From Parachlamydia sp. (GTDB taxonomy: Bacteria > Chlamydiota > Chlamydiia > Chlamydiales > Parachlamydiaceae): a DNA stretch of 7,931 nucleotides. Below the pieces are notes generated by a model. That model saw only the letters and a list, made by a program, of their open reading frames with translations. It was not told the origin of the DNA and did no database searches. The translations under genes were made by a program, and so were the position numbers. The stretch is taken from contig JAJTHR010000062.1 of assembly GCA_021298935.1 (NCBI GenBank), positions 1 through 7,931 of the forward strand. The letters run 5' to 3'. Shown piece after piece: positions 1 to 6,022 of the stretch (its first letter is position 1; each line of letters starts with the position of its first letter).

Positions 1-558
1 GGCAGCTTGATTTTGTTCCAGCTGATCCCTTGTCCTTTTACGGGCAGGAGCCACTGTTTCTTTTTTTTCTTCCTTGGGTGCCGATTGTCTCACAGTCTTT
101 TGATCAATCACCATTATTTCCAATGCCACAACTCCATTCTGTCTGGCTCTTTCAGGATAATTCGGTAAATTTTGATAAATGGCAATCCCGGCTTCAAGAG
201 ACTTGGCGCTTGGAAGGCATTTAGACACCCCTTCCTTTTCGAGCATCTTTGCAAAGGAAGAATAGATTCTTTTGGCAAGCACTTTGCATTTGACAGTTTT
301 TTCTCCATTTCTAAAGACAATTGTCTGGCCGGCCTGAATGCGTTTAAACTGCCCTGAATTAATCCGTCCTTCAATCGTTTTTACTTTGGTTGCCAACTGG
401 GTGAAGTAAGGCTCGTAAATAGTAATTTCGGTTGTTTTATTGTTATGCGAGAATGAGCGGGCATAGGGTCGGTGTTTCACCTCTTGAGTACGATAGCCTG
501 TATGATCATAGGAATGGCGTCTTCCGTTGTACTCATTTTCATAAACAAAATTATTCAT
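1..558 (-). CDS. ASCH-domain protein with added N- and C-terminal extensions (partial, 3' end beyond window)
   Basis: The frame is open from ATG at 558 to the left edge, giving 186 residues with no stop, so the C-terminus is missing. Residues about 44-152 form an ASCH (PUA-like) domain. It has the K-T-I-E-G-R block at 60-65, a helix with F-A-K-M-L-E-K-E-G (102-110), then C-L-P, and a closing strand N-G-V-V-A-L-E-I (141-148). The first 40 residues are rich in Tyr, Arg, His and Asn and look disordered. The tail after residue 155 is rich in Lys, Glu and Arg. ASCH domains are known or predicted RNA- or nucleotide-binding modules, and some are hydrolases of N4-acetylcytidine; the substrate here is unknown. 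The start overlaps the stop of the upstream ASCH gene by ATGA and has AGGA 8 nt ahead. Compared with that paralog, the LPG turn is LPS and the YGV motif is NGV, so activity may differ. Confidence 0.8.
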   Translation of the reverse strand, partial: MNNFVYENEYNGRRHSYDHTGYRTQEVKHRPYARSFSHNNKTTEITIYEPYFTQLATKVKTIEGRINSGQFKRIQAGQTIVFRNGEKTVKCKVLAKRIYSSFAKMLEKEGVSKCLPSAKSLEAGIAIYQNLPNYPERARQNGVVALEIMVIDQKTVRQSAPKEEKKETVAPARKRTRDQLEQNQAA

Positions 559-944
559 GTGCGCTTTCCTTTAAGCTGTTCAAAGCTTTTTTTATCAGTG
601 ACAACTTGGGTTACGGTGATATGAATGGCTGCAACACCATAGTGGTTTTCTTCTGCTTCAGAATAAAATTTTCGATAAATTTTCATCCCTTCTTCGATTG
701 TTGGGGTCCCTGGAAGAACGTTTTTTAAACCTTCTTTAGCCAGCATCTCAGCAAAAGTAGCATAATGATTCACGCGGTGGACATTGCAGAGAAGAGCCGG
801 AACGGGTTCCTTATTTTTTGAAAAAATAATTTTATGCCCCTTCTGGATGGATAAGTATTCAACTTTTCCTAAACGCCCTTCGACTGTTTTTTTGCCAAGC
901 CTGATCGCGTCATAAAATCTGGGCTGCAAAAATAGTTGAATCAT
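555..944 (-). CDS. ASCH-domain (PUA-like) protein, 129 residues
   Basis: This is a single-domain ASCH protein of normal length. A G-K-K-T-V-E-G-R-L block (residues 17-25) follows the first helix. A strand with K-I-I-F comes at about 38-41, then the helix F-A-E-M-L-A-K-E-G-L (64-73), V-L-P-G-T, an I-E-E-G-M-K-I-Y-R-K-F segment (83-93), and the terminal strand Y-G-V-A-A-I-H-I (102-109). By position, Lys19, Glu22 and Glu71 fall near the Lys/Thr/Glu catalytic triad reported for the E. coli ASCH protein YqfB, an N4-acetylcytidine amidohydrolase, with Glu in place of Thr. Catalysis is therefore possible but unproven, and RNA binding alone is the alternative. The start ATG overlaps the GNAT stop by ATGA and has a good Shine-Dalgarno, GAGGAG, at 955-950. 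It is the middle gene of the minus-strand operon and is clearly paralogous to the next gene. Confidence 0.88.
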   Translation of the reverse strand: MIQLFLQPRFYDAIRLGKKTVEGRLGKVEYLSIQKGHKIIFSKNKEPVPALLCNVHRVNHYATFAEMLAKEGLKNVLPGTPTIEEGMKIYRKFYSEAEENHYGVAAIHITVTQVVTDKKSFEQLKGKRT

Positions 945-1459
945 AGCGGCTCCTCTTTCAAAATATAGCCATAGAGAAATTCTGTTTCCCCTTCCTTGTA
1001 CTTGCCTAAAAAAGCGGCAAATTCCTTAAAGTTTTTTCTTTCAAAAAAGAAACGGGATTCTAACTTTGATTCAGAAACAGTTACAGCAATCGATTGAAAA
1101 CAGGCACTTTGGGCCACTTCGAAAATACGGTTCAATAATTTTGTGCCAATTCCCTTGCCTGAGTTATTTTTTGCATCAATAACAAATAAGGTTTTCAATT
1201 CGAGGGCATTCGGTAGTCCATAGATTTCAAAATCATTCGTGGGAGCTATCTTATAAACTAAAATACCTAAGCCTTGCCGGGTTGTTTTTTCTACTAATAA
1301 CTCGCAAACGCGGTCTTCGGCCAAAGAAATTTTTCTCAACGCATCCGACTGATCCCCGTAAAGAGGAGCGATCACATGATAAAATTGATCGGCGATATAA
1401 TGATATTCAGCAGAATCTGGTTCAACGACCACAAAATCGCAATCCATAGCTAATTGCAT
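941..1459 (-). CDS. GNAT-family N-acetyltransferase, 172 residues
   Basis: This is a single GNAT-fold domain. The central strand E-L-K-T-L-F-V-I (87-94) leads into the acetyl-CoA pyrophosphate-binding loop N-S-G-K-G-I-G-T (99-106), which fits motif A (Q/R-x-x-G-x-G/A, with the first position varied). It is followed by the helix K-L-L-N-R-I-F-E-V-A. Motif B is the V-T-V-S-E strand (126-130) and the S-R-F-F-F-E-R-K-N-F segment (135-144). GNAT enzymes transfer acetyl from acetyl-CoA to amines on proteins, small molecules or, in some toxins, aminoacyl-tRNA. The substrate cannot be read from the sequence. The start at 1459 is chosen for the AAGGAAA at about 1473-1467; a second in-frame Met lies four codons on. 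The gene is first in the operon, overlaps the ASCH gene by ATGA, and so is probably made in step with it. Confidence 0.87.
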   Translation of the reverse strand: MQLAMDCDFVVVEPDSAEYHYIADQFYHVIAPLYGDQSDALRKISLAEDRVCELLVEKTTRQGLGILVYKIAPTNDFEIYGLPNALELKTLFVIDAKNNSGKGIGTKLLNRIFEVAQSACFQSIAVTVSESKLESRFFFERKNFKEFAAFLGKYKEGETEFLYGYILKEEPL

Positions 1460-1503
1460 AATTGCATTTCCTTTTTAAAAATAAATCTTACAATTTAAAA
1501 ACA

Positions 1504-1532
1504 TTAAGAATATGTATTAATTGCGTTAAAAT
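1504..1532 (+). promoter_or_regulatory. Predicted promoter of the plus-strand five-gene operon
   Basis: TTAAGA (1504-1509, four of six matches to -35) and TAAAAT (1527-1532, five of six matches to -10) are spaced 17 nt apart. Transcription would start near 1539, giving a leader of about 17 nt before the ATG at 1556. The site overlaps the oppositely directed promoter on the other strand. The evidence is consensus matching only. Confidence 0.4.
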
Positions 1533-1535
1533 CAA
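1507..1535 (-). promoter_or_regulatory. Predicted promoter of the GNAT-ASCH-ASCH operon
   Basis: On the minus strand, TTGATT (1535-1530) and TATTCT (1512-1507) are separated by 17 nt. Each matches four of six bases of the sigma-70 consensus. Transcription would begin near 1500, about 40 nt before the GNAT start codon. The call rests on consensus matching only, in AT-rich DNA where chance matches are common. Confidence 0.4.
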
Positions 1536-1555
1536 ATTAAAAAAATATAGGTCCT

Positions 1556-1720
1556 ATGAGCAGACGGTGGTTTCATCACACATGGAAATTTTTTCTATTT
1601 CTATTTTTCTCCCTGATGCTTTATGTCACTGCCATCGCCTTTACAAGACGCCCGGGGAACGCAGGAATTGATATGGCACAAATGCAAAAAATACGACTCG
1701 AAGCAACGAATAAGCGATGA
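1556..1720 (+). CDS. Small single-span membrane protein, 54 residues, unknown function
   Basis: The frame runs from ATG at 1556 to TGA at 1718-1720. The product has a basic, His/Trp-containing head (M-S-R-R-W-F-H-H-T-W-K), one hydrophobic span at about residues 12-29 (F-F-L-F-L-F-F-S-L-M-L-Y-V-T-A-I-A-F), and a short polar tail rich in Lys, Arg and Gln. The charge pattern gives basic residues on both sides of the span, so orientation is unclear. The ribosome site is weak (TAGG about 4 nt before ATG), and an in-frame TAA at 1538-1540 rules out a longer N-terminus. The stop overlaps the next gene's start by ATGA, which is the best argument that it is real and translated. I do not recognise the family. 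A link to oxidase assembly is only a guess, from the kind of locus in which the neighbour's family often occurs. Confidence 0.6.
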   Translation: MSRRWFHHTWKFFLFLFFSLMLYVTAIAFTRRPGNAGIDMAQMQKIRLEATNKR

Positions 1721-2409
1721 CTTTATTTTATTCTTTGCTTCCCCTCTACCTTTTCGGCAACCTCCACTGTTTGGGAATGTGCGGCCCTCTAGTCGCTATG
1801 CTGAGCCGCCACCCATTCCGACAGTTTTATTTTGCCGGCCGGCTCTTTTCCTACTCACTTGCCGGCCTGGCAGCCGGAGAGGCAGGGGCTGTTTTAACCC
1901 TTTTTTTAAAACCGTACCATTTTAGCGAGGCAATCAGCATTGCCGGAGGGCTGTTGATCGTCACTTGGGGCTTGAGCTTGTTATTTAATTGGCATTTCTT
2001 TAAAAGCCTGAGACATCCGAAAATTTTTGGCGGCATCAGCAACATGCTTTCAACCCTACTACTTAAAAACACTGCCCGGTCCACTTTTTTCTTTGGAACC
2101 GCCACAGTGCTGCTTCCTTGCGGGCAAACATTGATTGTTTTTTCCGCATGCGCCCTTCTTGGCGACCCGGCAGCCGGCCTGTTCAATGGCTTTGCCTTTG
2201 CCCTGCTCACCACCCCTTCGCTTCTATTCGCCATGCACGCCTTTTCTTTTTTTAAAACTCTTAAAAGCCATGCCAATTCCATCATGGCGGCTTGCGCCAT
2301 TGCCGCCGGGGTGCTCGCTTGCTGCCGAGGCTTTGCCGAGCTCGGCTGGATCCCCCATTTCGTTTTAAATCCCGGAGCCAAACCCCTTTACCATATCGTG
2401 ATCTACTGA
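1717..2409 (+). CDS. TauE/SafE-like membrane protein (DsbD_2/UreH-type), 230 residues
   Basis: This is a polytopic inner-membrane protein with about six hydrophobic segments. Near the N-terminus is G-N-L-H-C-L-G-M-C-G-P (residues 14-24), and in the middle is L-L-P-C-G (132-136) followed by an Ala/Gly-rich helix. The H-C-x-G-M-C-G-P and L-P-C-G pair is the signature of the family annotated as sulfite exporter TauE/SafE or urease accessory protein UreH-like. That family is related to the DsbD transmembrane domain and often sits beside cytochrome cbb3 oxidase maturation genes. A role in thiol transfer or metal (copper) handling is therefore more likely than sulfite export, but this is inferred. 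Cys18, Cys22 and Cys135 are candidate functional residues. The start overlaps the 54-residue gene by ATGA and the stop shares one base with the oppA start (TGATG), so translation is probably coupled on both sides. Confidence 0.82.
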   Translation: MTLFYSLLPLYLFGNLHCLGMCGPLVAMLSRHPFRQFYFAGRLFSYSLAGLAAGEAGAVLTLFLKPYHFSEAISIAGGLLIVTWGLSLLFNWHFFKSLRHPKIFGGISNMLSTLLLKNTARSTFFFGTATVLLPCGQTLIVFSACALLGDPAAGLFNGFAFALLTTPSLLFAMHAFSFFKTLKSHANSIMAACAIAAGVLACCRGFAELGWIPHFVLNPGAKPLYHIVIY

Positions 2410-4511
2410 TGAATAAGGAACCTATCGGCTTGTACATATTCCGTTTTATTTTGGGGCTCGGTTTATTTGCCTTCATGGCAATGCTCTACTGGTCCTCGGC
2501 ATTGATTGAAAACCAGCTCAAATTTTTGCGTACAGATATCGCCCAGGTCAAAAGCGACATTTTCGCTTTAAGGGGAGAAACGGAGAAAATCCGCTTGGAT
2601 ATTTTAAAAACCCTTGTGGATGCCCGCCCGCAAGCCGCCTCAGCGGTACAATCTTCATCCAAAGATATCCCCTCTCAAATTCGCGAAAACATTCTCACAA
2701 CGGATCCTTTCTACCAAACGACGCTACCCAAACTTTTAGGGCCTGATTTTGTCCCTCATGGCATCCGGAAAGAAGCCACCATAGGCAAGCCCGACCACCT
2801 ACATCCTTTCAGTCCCTGGGCAACTGTATCAGCCTGGCAATCGCTTTGCAACGTCTCGACAGCTATCCAGGAAGTGGGAAAATACGAAACGATGACCCCG
2901 CAGGCCGCCGAAAGGATTGAATTGCGAAACAATGAAAAAGGACTGCCTGAATACTGGCTTTATTTACGCAAAGACATGTTTTGGCAACCTTTACAGCAAA
3001 GCCATTTTGCAGAAGGAGTGGTTCTTGCTCCTTTTTTCTTACGTGCCCATCCTGTCACCGCCCATGATTTTAAATTTTTTTTCGACGCGGTAATGAACCC
3101 CTACGTGGAAGAGGGACAGGCTGTCTCACTCCGTACATATCTCACCGATATTGAAGAAATCCGCGTTGTGGATGATTTCACGATGGTTGTACGTTGGAAA
3201 GTCGAAACGATTAAAGAAGATGATGGCAAAATGGTACCCAAAATGAAATACCTGTCCAAGTCTTGGACAGGAGCGCTGCAGCCACTCGCCTCTTTTGTCT
3301 ACCAGTATTTCTCGGATGGCAGCAAAATCATCGACGATGAAGGGGATCCCAATGCCTACCGTACCAATTCCGTATGGGCGCAAAATTTCAGCCAGCATTG
3401 GGCTAAAAACACCATCGTCAGTTGCGGTCCCTGGATATTTGACGGAATGACTGAGCGGGAAATTCGCTTTAAACGCAACCCCGACTATTTTGAGCCCCTG
3501 GCTGCCTTAACGGAAGCCATAGAAATTAAGTTTAAAGACTCTCCTGATGGCATTTGGGAGGAATTTAAATCAGGATCGCTCGATCTTTTTACAGTGCCGC
3601 CGAATCAGCTCGCGGAACTTGACCGCTTCCTGAAAGGAAAGCCTTATAAAAAACAGGAAAGCGCCGGGCTTGGCATCAAGCGGCTCGATTACATTGACAG
3701 AAGCTACAGCTACATTGGCTGGAATGCGGCCCGCCCGTTATTTAAATCCAAAAAAGTGAGGCAAGCCCTCACCATGGCCATTGATCGCAATCGCATCATC
3801 CGCCAAAATCTTAACGGCATGGGAATGCAAACAACGGGAACTTTTTTCCCTTTTTCCCCCTCTTATGATTCAAGCCTTAAGCCTTACCCTTATGATCCTG
3901 AAAAAGCCTTGCAGCTTTTACATGAGGAGGGATGGTACGATAGCACGGGGACAGGCGTCCTCGATAAAACCATCGACGGGCAGCGCATCCCTTTCCGTTT
4001 TACTTTGACCTACTATGTAAAAAACCAGACCTCCAAATCGATCTGCGAATATGTCTCAACGGCCCTTAAAGAGATCGGCATTGCCTGCCGGCTGGATGGC
4101 GTCGATATCGCCGATCTCACAGCAACCTTTGAAGATAAAAATTTCGATGCCATCTACATGGCATGGGCCCTCGGTACTCCTCCTGAAGACCCCAAGCAGC
4201 TCTGGTACTCGAAAGGGGCCAAAGAGAAAGGCTCCTCCAATGCTGTCGGATTCGCCAATGCCGAAGTGGATAAAATTATCGATCAGCTCACCTATGAATA
4301 TGACAGCAAAAAAAGGACTGAGCTTTACCATCGCTTCGACGCCATCATTTACGATGAAGCTCCCTACACCTTTCTTTACACCCCAAAAGCCGCCCTTGCC
4401 TACAGGGACTATTTGCAAAATGTGTTTATTCCGGCCTCCCGCCAGGATCTGATTCCTGAAGCGAATGTCGGAGAGCCTCAGCCCAGCCTCTTCTGGATTA
4501 AGGACAAATAG
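2409..4511 (+). CDS. oppA: Peptide ABC transporter substrate-binding protein (SBP_bac_5, OppA/YejA type), membrane-anchored, 700 residues
   Basis: The protein captures oligopeptides outside the inner membrane and passes them to the OppB/OppC permeases. The frame is open upstream to 2292, but ATG 2409 is chosen because it follows the preceding stop directly (TGATG) and begins a clean membrane anchor. Residues 8-29 form one hydrophobic span. Residues 32-70 form a heptad-like, charged coiled coil, followed by a linker. There is no lipobox Cys, so this is not a typical lipoprotein. The SBP_bac_5 fold is shown by R-N-P-D-Y-F (356-361), V-R-Q-A-L-T-M-A-I-D-R (450-460), Y-D-P-E-K-A-L-Q-L-L (495-504) and a tryptophan-rich segment near 584-599 with W-A-L-G-T-P-P-E-D-P. 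The length exceeds E. coli OppA (about 540) and YejA (about 600). The specificity is not readable; muropeptides are one possibility. Confidence 0.88.
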   Translation: MNKEPIGLYIFRFILGLGLFAFMAMLYWSSALIENQLKFLRTDIAQVKSDIFALRGETEKIRLDILKTLVDARPQAASAVQSSSKDIPSQIRENILTTDPFYQTTLPKLLGPDFVPHGIRKEATIGKPDHLHPFSPWATVSAWQSLCNVSTAIQEVGKYETMTPQAAERIELRNNEKGLPEYWLYLRKDMFWQPLQQSHFAEGVVLAPFFLRAHPVTAHDFKFFFDAVMNPYVEEGQAVSLRTYLTDIEEIRVVDDFTMVVRWKVETIKEDDGKMVPKMKYLSKSWTGALQPLASFVYQYFSDGSKIIDDEGDPNAYRTNSVWAQNFSQHWAKNTIVSCGPWIFDGMTEREIRFKRNPDYFEPLAALTEAIEIKFKDSPDGIWEEFKSGSLDLFTVPPNQLAELDRFLKGKPYKKQESAGLGIKRLDYIDRSYSYIGWNAARPLFKSKKVRQALTMAIDRNRIIRQNLNGMGMQTTGTFFPFSPSYDSSLKPYPYDPEKALQLLHEEGWYDSTGTGVLDKTIDGQRIPFRFTLTYYVKNQTSKSICEYVSTALKEIGIACRLDGVDIADLTATFEDKNFDAIYMAWALGTPPEDPKQLWYSKGAKEKGSSNAVGFANAEVDKIIDQLTYEYDSKKRTELYHRFDAIIYDEAPYTFLYTPKAALAYRDYLQNVFIPASRQDLIPEANVGEPQPSLFWIKDK

Positions 4512-4517
4512 CCAAAC

Positions 4518-6020
4518 ATGCTGAATTATGTTTTAAGACGCCTGCTCCTCCTTCCCTTCACTCTTTTTTGCATTGTCCTCATCAATTTTATCATCATCAA
4601 CCTGGCTCCCGGCGATCCAGTCTCTGTTTCAGAAGTGACGGCAGAAGGACAGGCAAGCCGCCGAGAAGACCGCTCCACTGCCTTTACAGGCGATGAACGG
4701 TATCTGCAATTCCGTGAATTTTACGGCCTGACGCTTCCCATCCTGTTCAACAATTGGCCCTCCCTTTCAAAAAGCTATGTGGAAGAGAGACTTTGGAGCC
4801 TTAAAAGCCGCCGTGCCTCCCCTGATAACATTGAAGAAATGCCCATCAAGGATTATGATGCCCTGCGCATCCGCTTCGGGGACCAATCTCGCTTCATCAT
4901 GCCCCATCTGCTGGCAATCATTAAAGATCAGGACACACCCCTCCCTATCCGCCGGCTGGCAAGCCATTTTTTTGTTCGCGGCGGATCACGCCAGGGATTT
5001 ATCGGTCCCAGCCTGACACCCGAGCAAAAGGAATGGAACAAAGTCGTTGCCAAAAATAACCACCTGCTTCGGACATTTCCATGGAATGACGGGGCCACGC
5101 CTGAGGAAATAAGCGATAAAATAAAACTGATGGAGCAGTGGGTCCAGGACTATAATAGCCTCTACCGCTTTGAGCCAACCACAGCAGAAAAGGTCTCCAT
5201 TTTCTTTTTTGAAACCCGCTTCATGCGCTACATGAGCCGTGTGATTCGCCTCGATTTCGGCACTTTGCGCAATGATGCGAGCAAAACAGTCTTAAGCGAA
5301 GTGGTGAAGAGGTTCAAGTATTCCCTGACGTTGTCTTTGATCCCAATGCTGATCACTTTCGTCCTTTGTCAGGTCTTTGGTTTTTTAATGGCTTATAAGC
5401 AAAAAAAAGCGTTGGATTATAGCCTGAACCTCTTTTTTCTGGTTCTTTACGCCATCCCCGTTTTCATTGTCGCCCCCTTTCTGATTGAAAAAGTCGCCCT
5501 GCACAACACCTTCCCATTCACCTCCATTCCCATTCCTATCAGCGGCTTTACAAGCCCCGACCGAGTATATAACCAATTGACCTCCTACCAGCGGCTGTTC
5601 GATATTTTGCAGCATATCGCCCTCCCCATCGTGGCGGTCATGTACGGCAGTCTGGCCGCCGAGTCGAGGCTCTCACGCACAGCCGTCCTGGAGGTCTTGC
5701 GGCAAGACTACGTCCGCACGGCGAAAGCCAAGGGGGCTCCGCCTTCCCTGATCCTTTATAAGCATGTGGGGCGCAATGCCGCGATCACAATTGTGACCTC
5801 GCTTGCGGGCTCGCTTGGGGCGATCTTGGGCGGCTCCCTGATCGTCGAAACGTTGTTTGATATTAACGGGTTTGGTAAGTTTTTTTATGATGCTGTCCTG
5901 AACAGGGATTACAATGTGATCATGTTCTCTACACTTGCAGGATCGTTTTTAACATTAATGGGATACCTGGCAGCGGATCTGGCTTACATGTGGCTGGATC
6001 CGCGCATTACATTGGATTAA
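4518..6020 (+). CDS. oppB: Peptide ABC transporter permease OppB/YejB type with large extra loop domain, 500 residues
   Basis: This is the first of two membrane permeases of the importer. The N-terminus is typical: a basic start, TM1 at about 8-29, and I-I-I-N-L-A-P-G-D-P (25-34). The C-terminal half (about 265-495) is the usual binding-protein-dependent transport domain, with about five membrane spans. It contains the ATPase-coupling EAA loop, E-V-L-R-Q-D-Y-V-R-T-A-K-A-K-G (392-406) through K-H-V-G-R-N (415-420). Between TM1 and TM2 lies a polar region of about 235 residues, far longer than in OppB (about 306 residues in total) or YejB (about 364). Within it, residues 128-152 look like a HEAT-type helical repeat, but only weakly. 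The start is 6 nt after the oppA stop; a possible Shine-Dalgarno AAGGAC lies in the end of oppA (4500-4505), rather far upstream. The stop is 2 nt from oppC. Confidence 0.87.
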   Translation: MLNYVLRRLLLLPFTLFCIVLINFIIINLAPGDPVSVSEVTAEGQASRREDRSTAFTGDERYLQFREFYGLTLPILFNNWPSLSKSYVEERLWSLKSRRASPDNIEEMPIKDYDALRIRFGDQSRFIMPHLLAIIKDQDTPLPIRRLASHFFVRGGSRQGFIGPSLTPEQKEWNKVVAKNNHLLRTFPWNDGATPEEISDKIKLMEQWVQDYNSLYRFEPTTAEKVSIFFFETRFMRYMSRVIRLDFGTLRNDASKTVLSEVVKRFKYSLTLSLIPMLITFVLCQVFGFLMAYKQKKALDYSLNLFFLVLYAIPVFIVAPFLIEKVALHNTFPFTSIPIPISGFTSPDRVYNQLTSYQRLFDILQHIALPIVAVMYGSLAAESRLSRTAVLEVLRQDYVRTAKAKGAPPSLILYKHVGRNAAITIVTSLAGSLGAILGGSLIVETLFDINGFGKFFYDAVLNRDYNVIMFSTLAGSFLTLMGYLAADLAYMWLDPRITLD

Positions 6021-6022
6021 AA

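Noticed and set aside
114..374. 86-codon minus-strand frame within the left ASCH gene
   Set aside because: It lies out of frame with the ASCH reading frame that runs unbroken from 558 to the left edge. Its translation has no domain-like pattern, whereas the ASCH frame matches the neighbouring paralog.
1851..2381. 176-codon frame on the minus strand opposite the TauE/SafE-like gene
   Set aside because: The plus-strand frame has the H-C-x-G-M-C-G-P and L-P-C-G motifs and membrane spans. The antisense product is compositionally odd and has no recognisable motif.
2292..2408. Longer oppA start adding 39 residues
   Set aside because: The added residues are Arg/Pro-rich and lie inside the end of the TauE/SafE-like gene. 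The ATG at 2409 follows the stop directly and starts a normal membrane anchor.
5990..6022. GTG start for oppC overlapping oppB
   Set aside because: It would add 11 non-conserved residues from the oppB tail. The ATG at 6023 gives a typical basic N-terminus before TM1.
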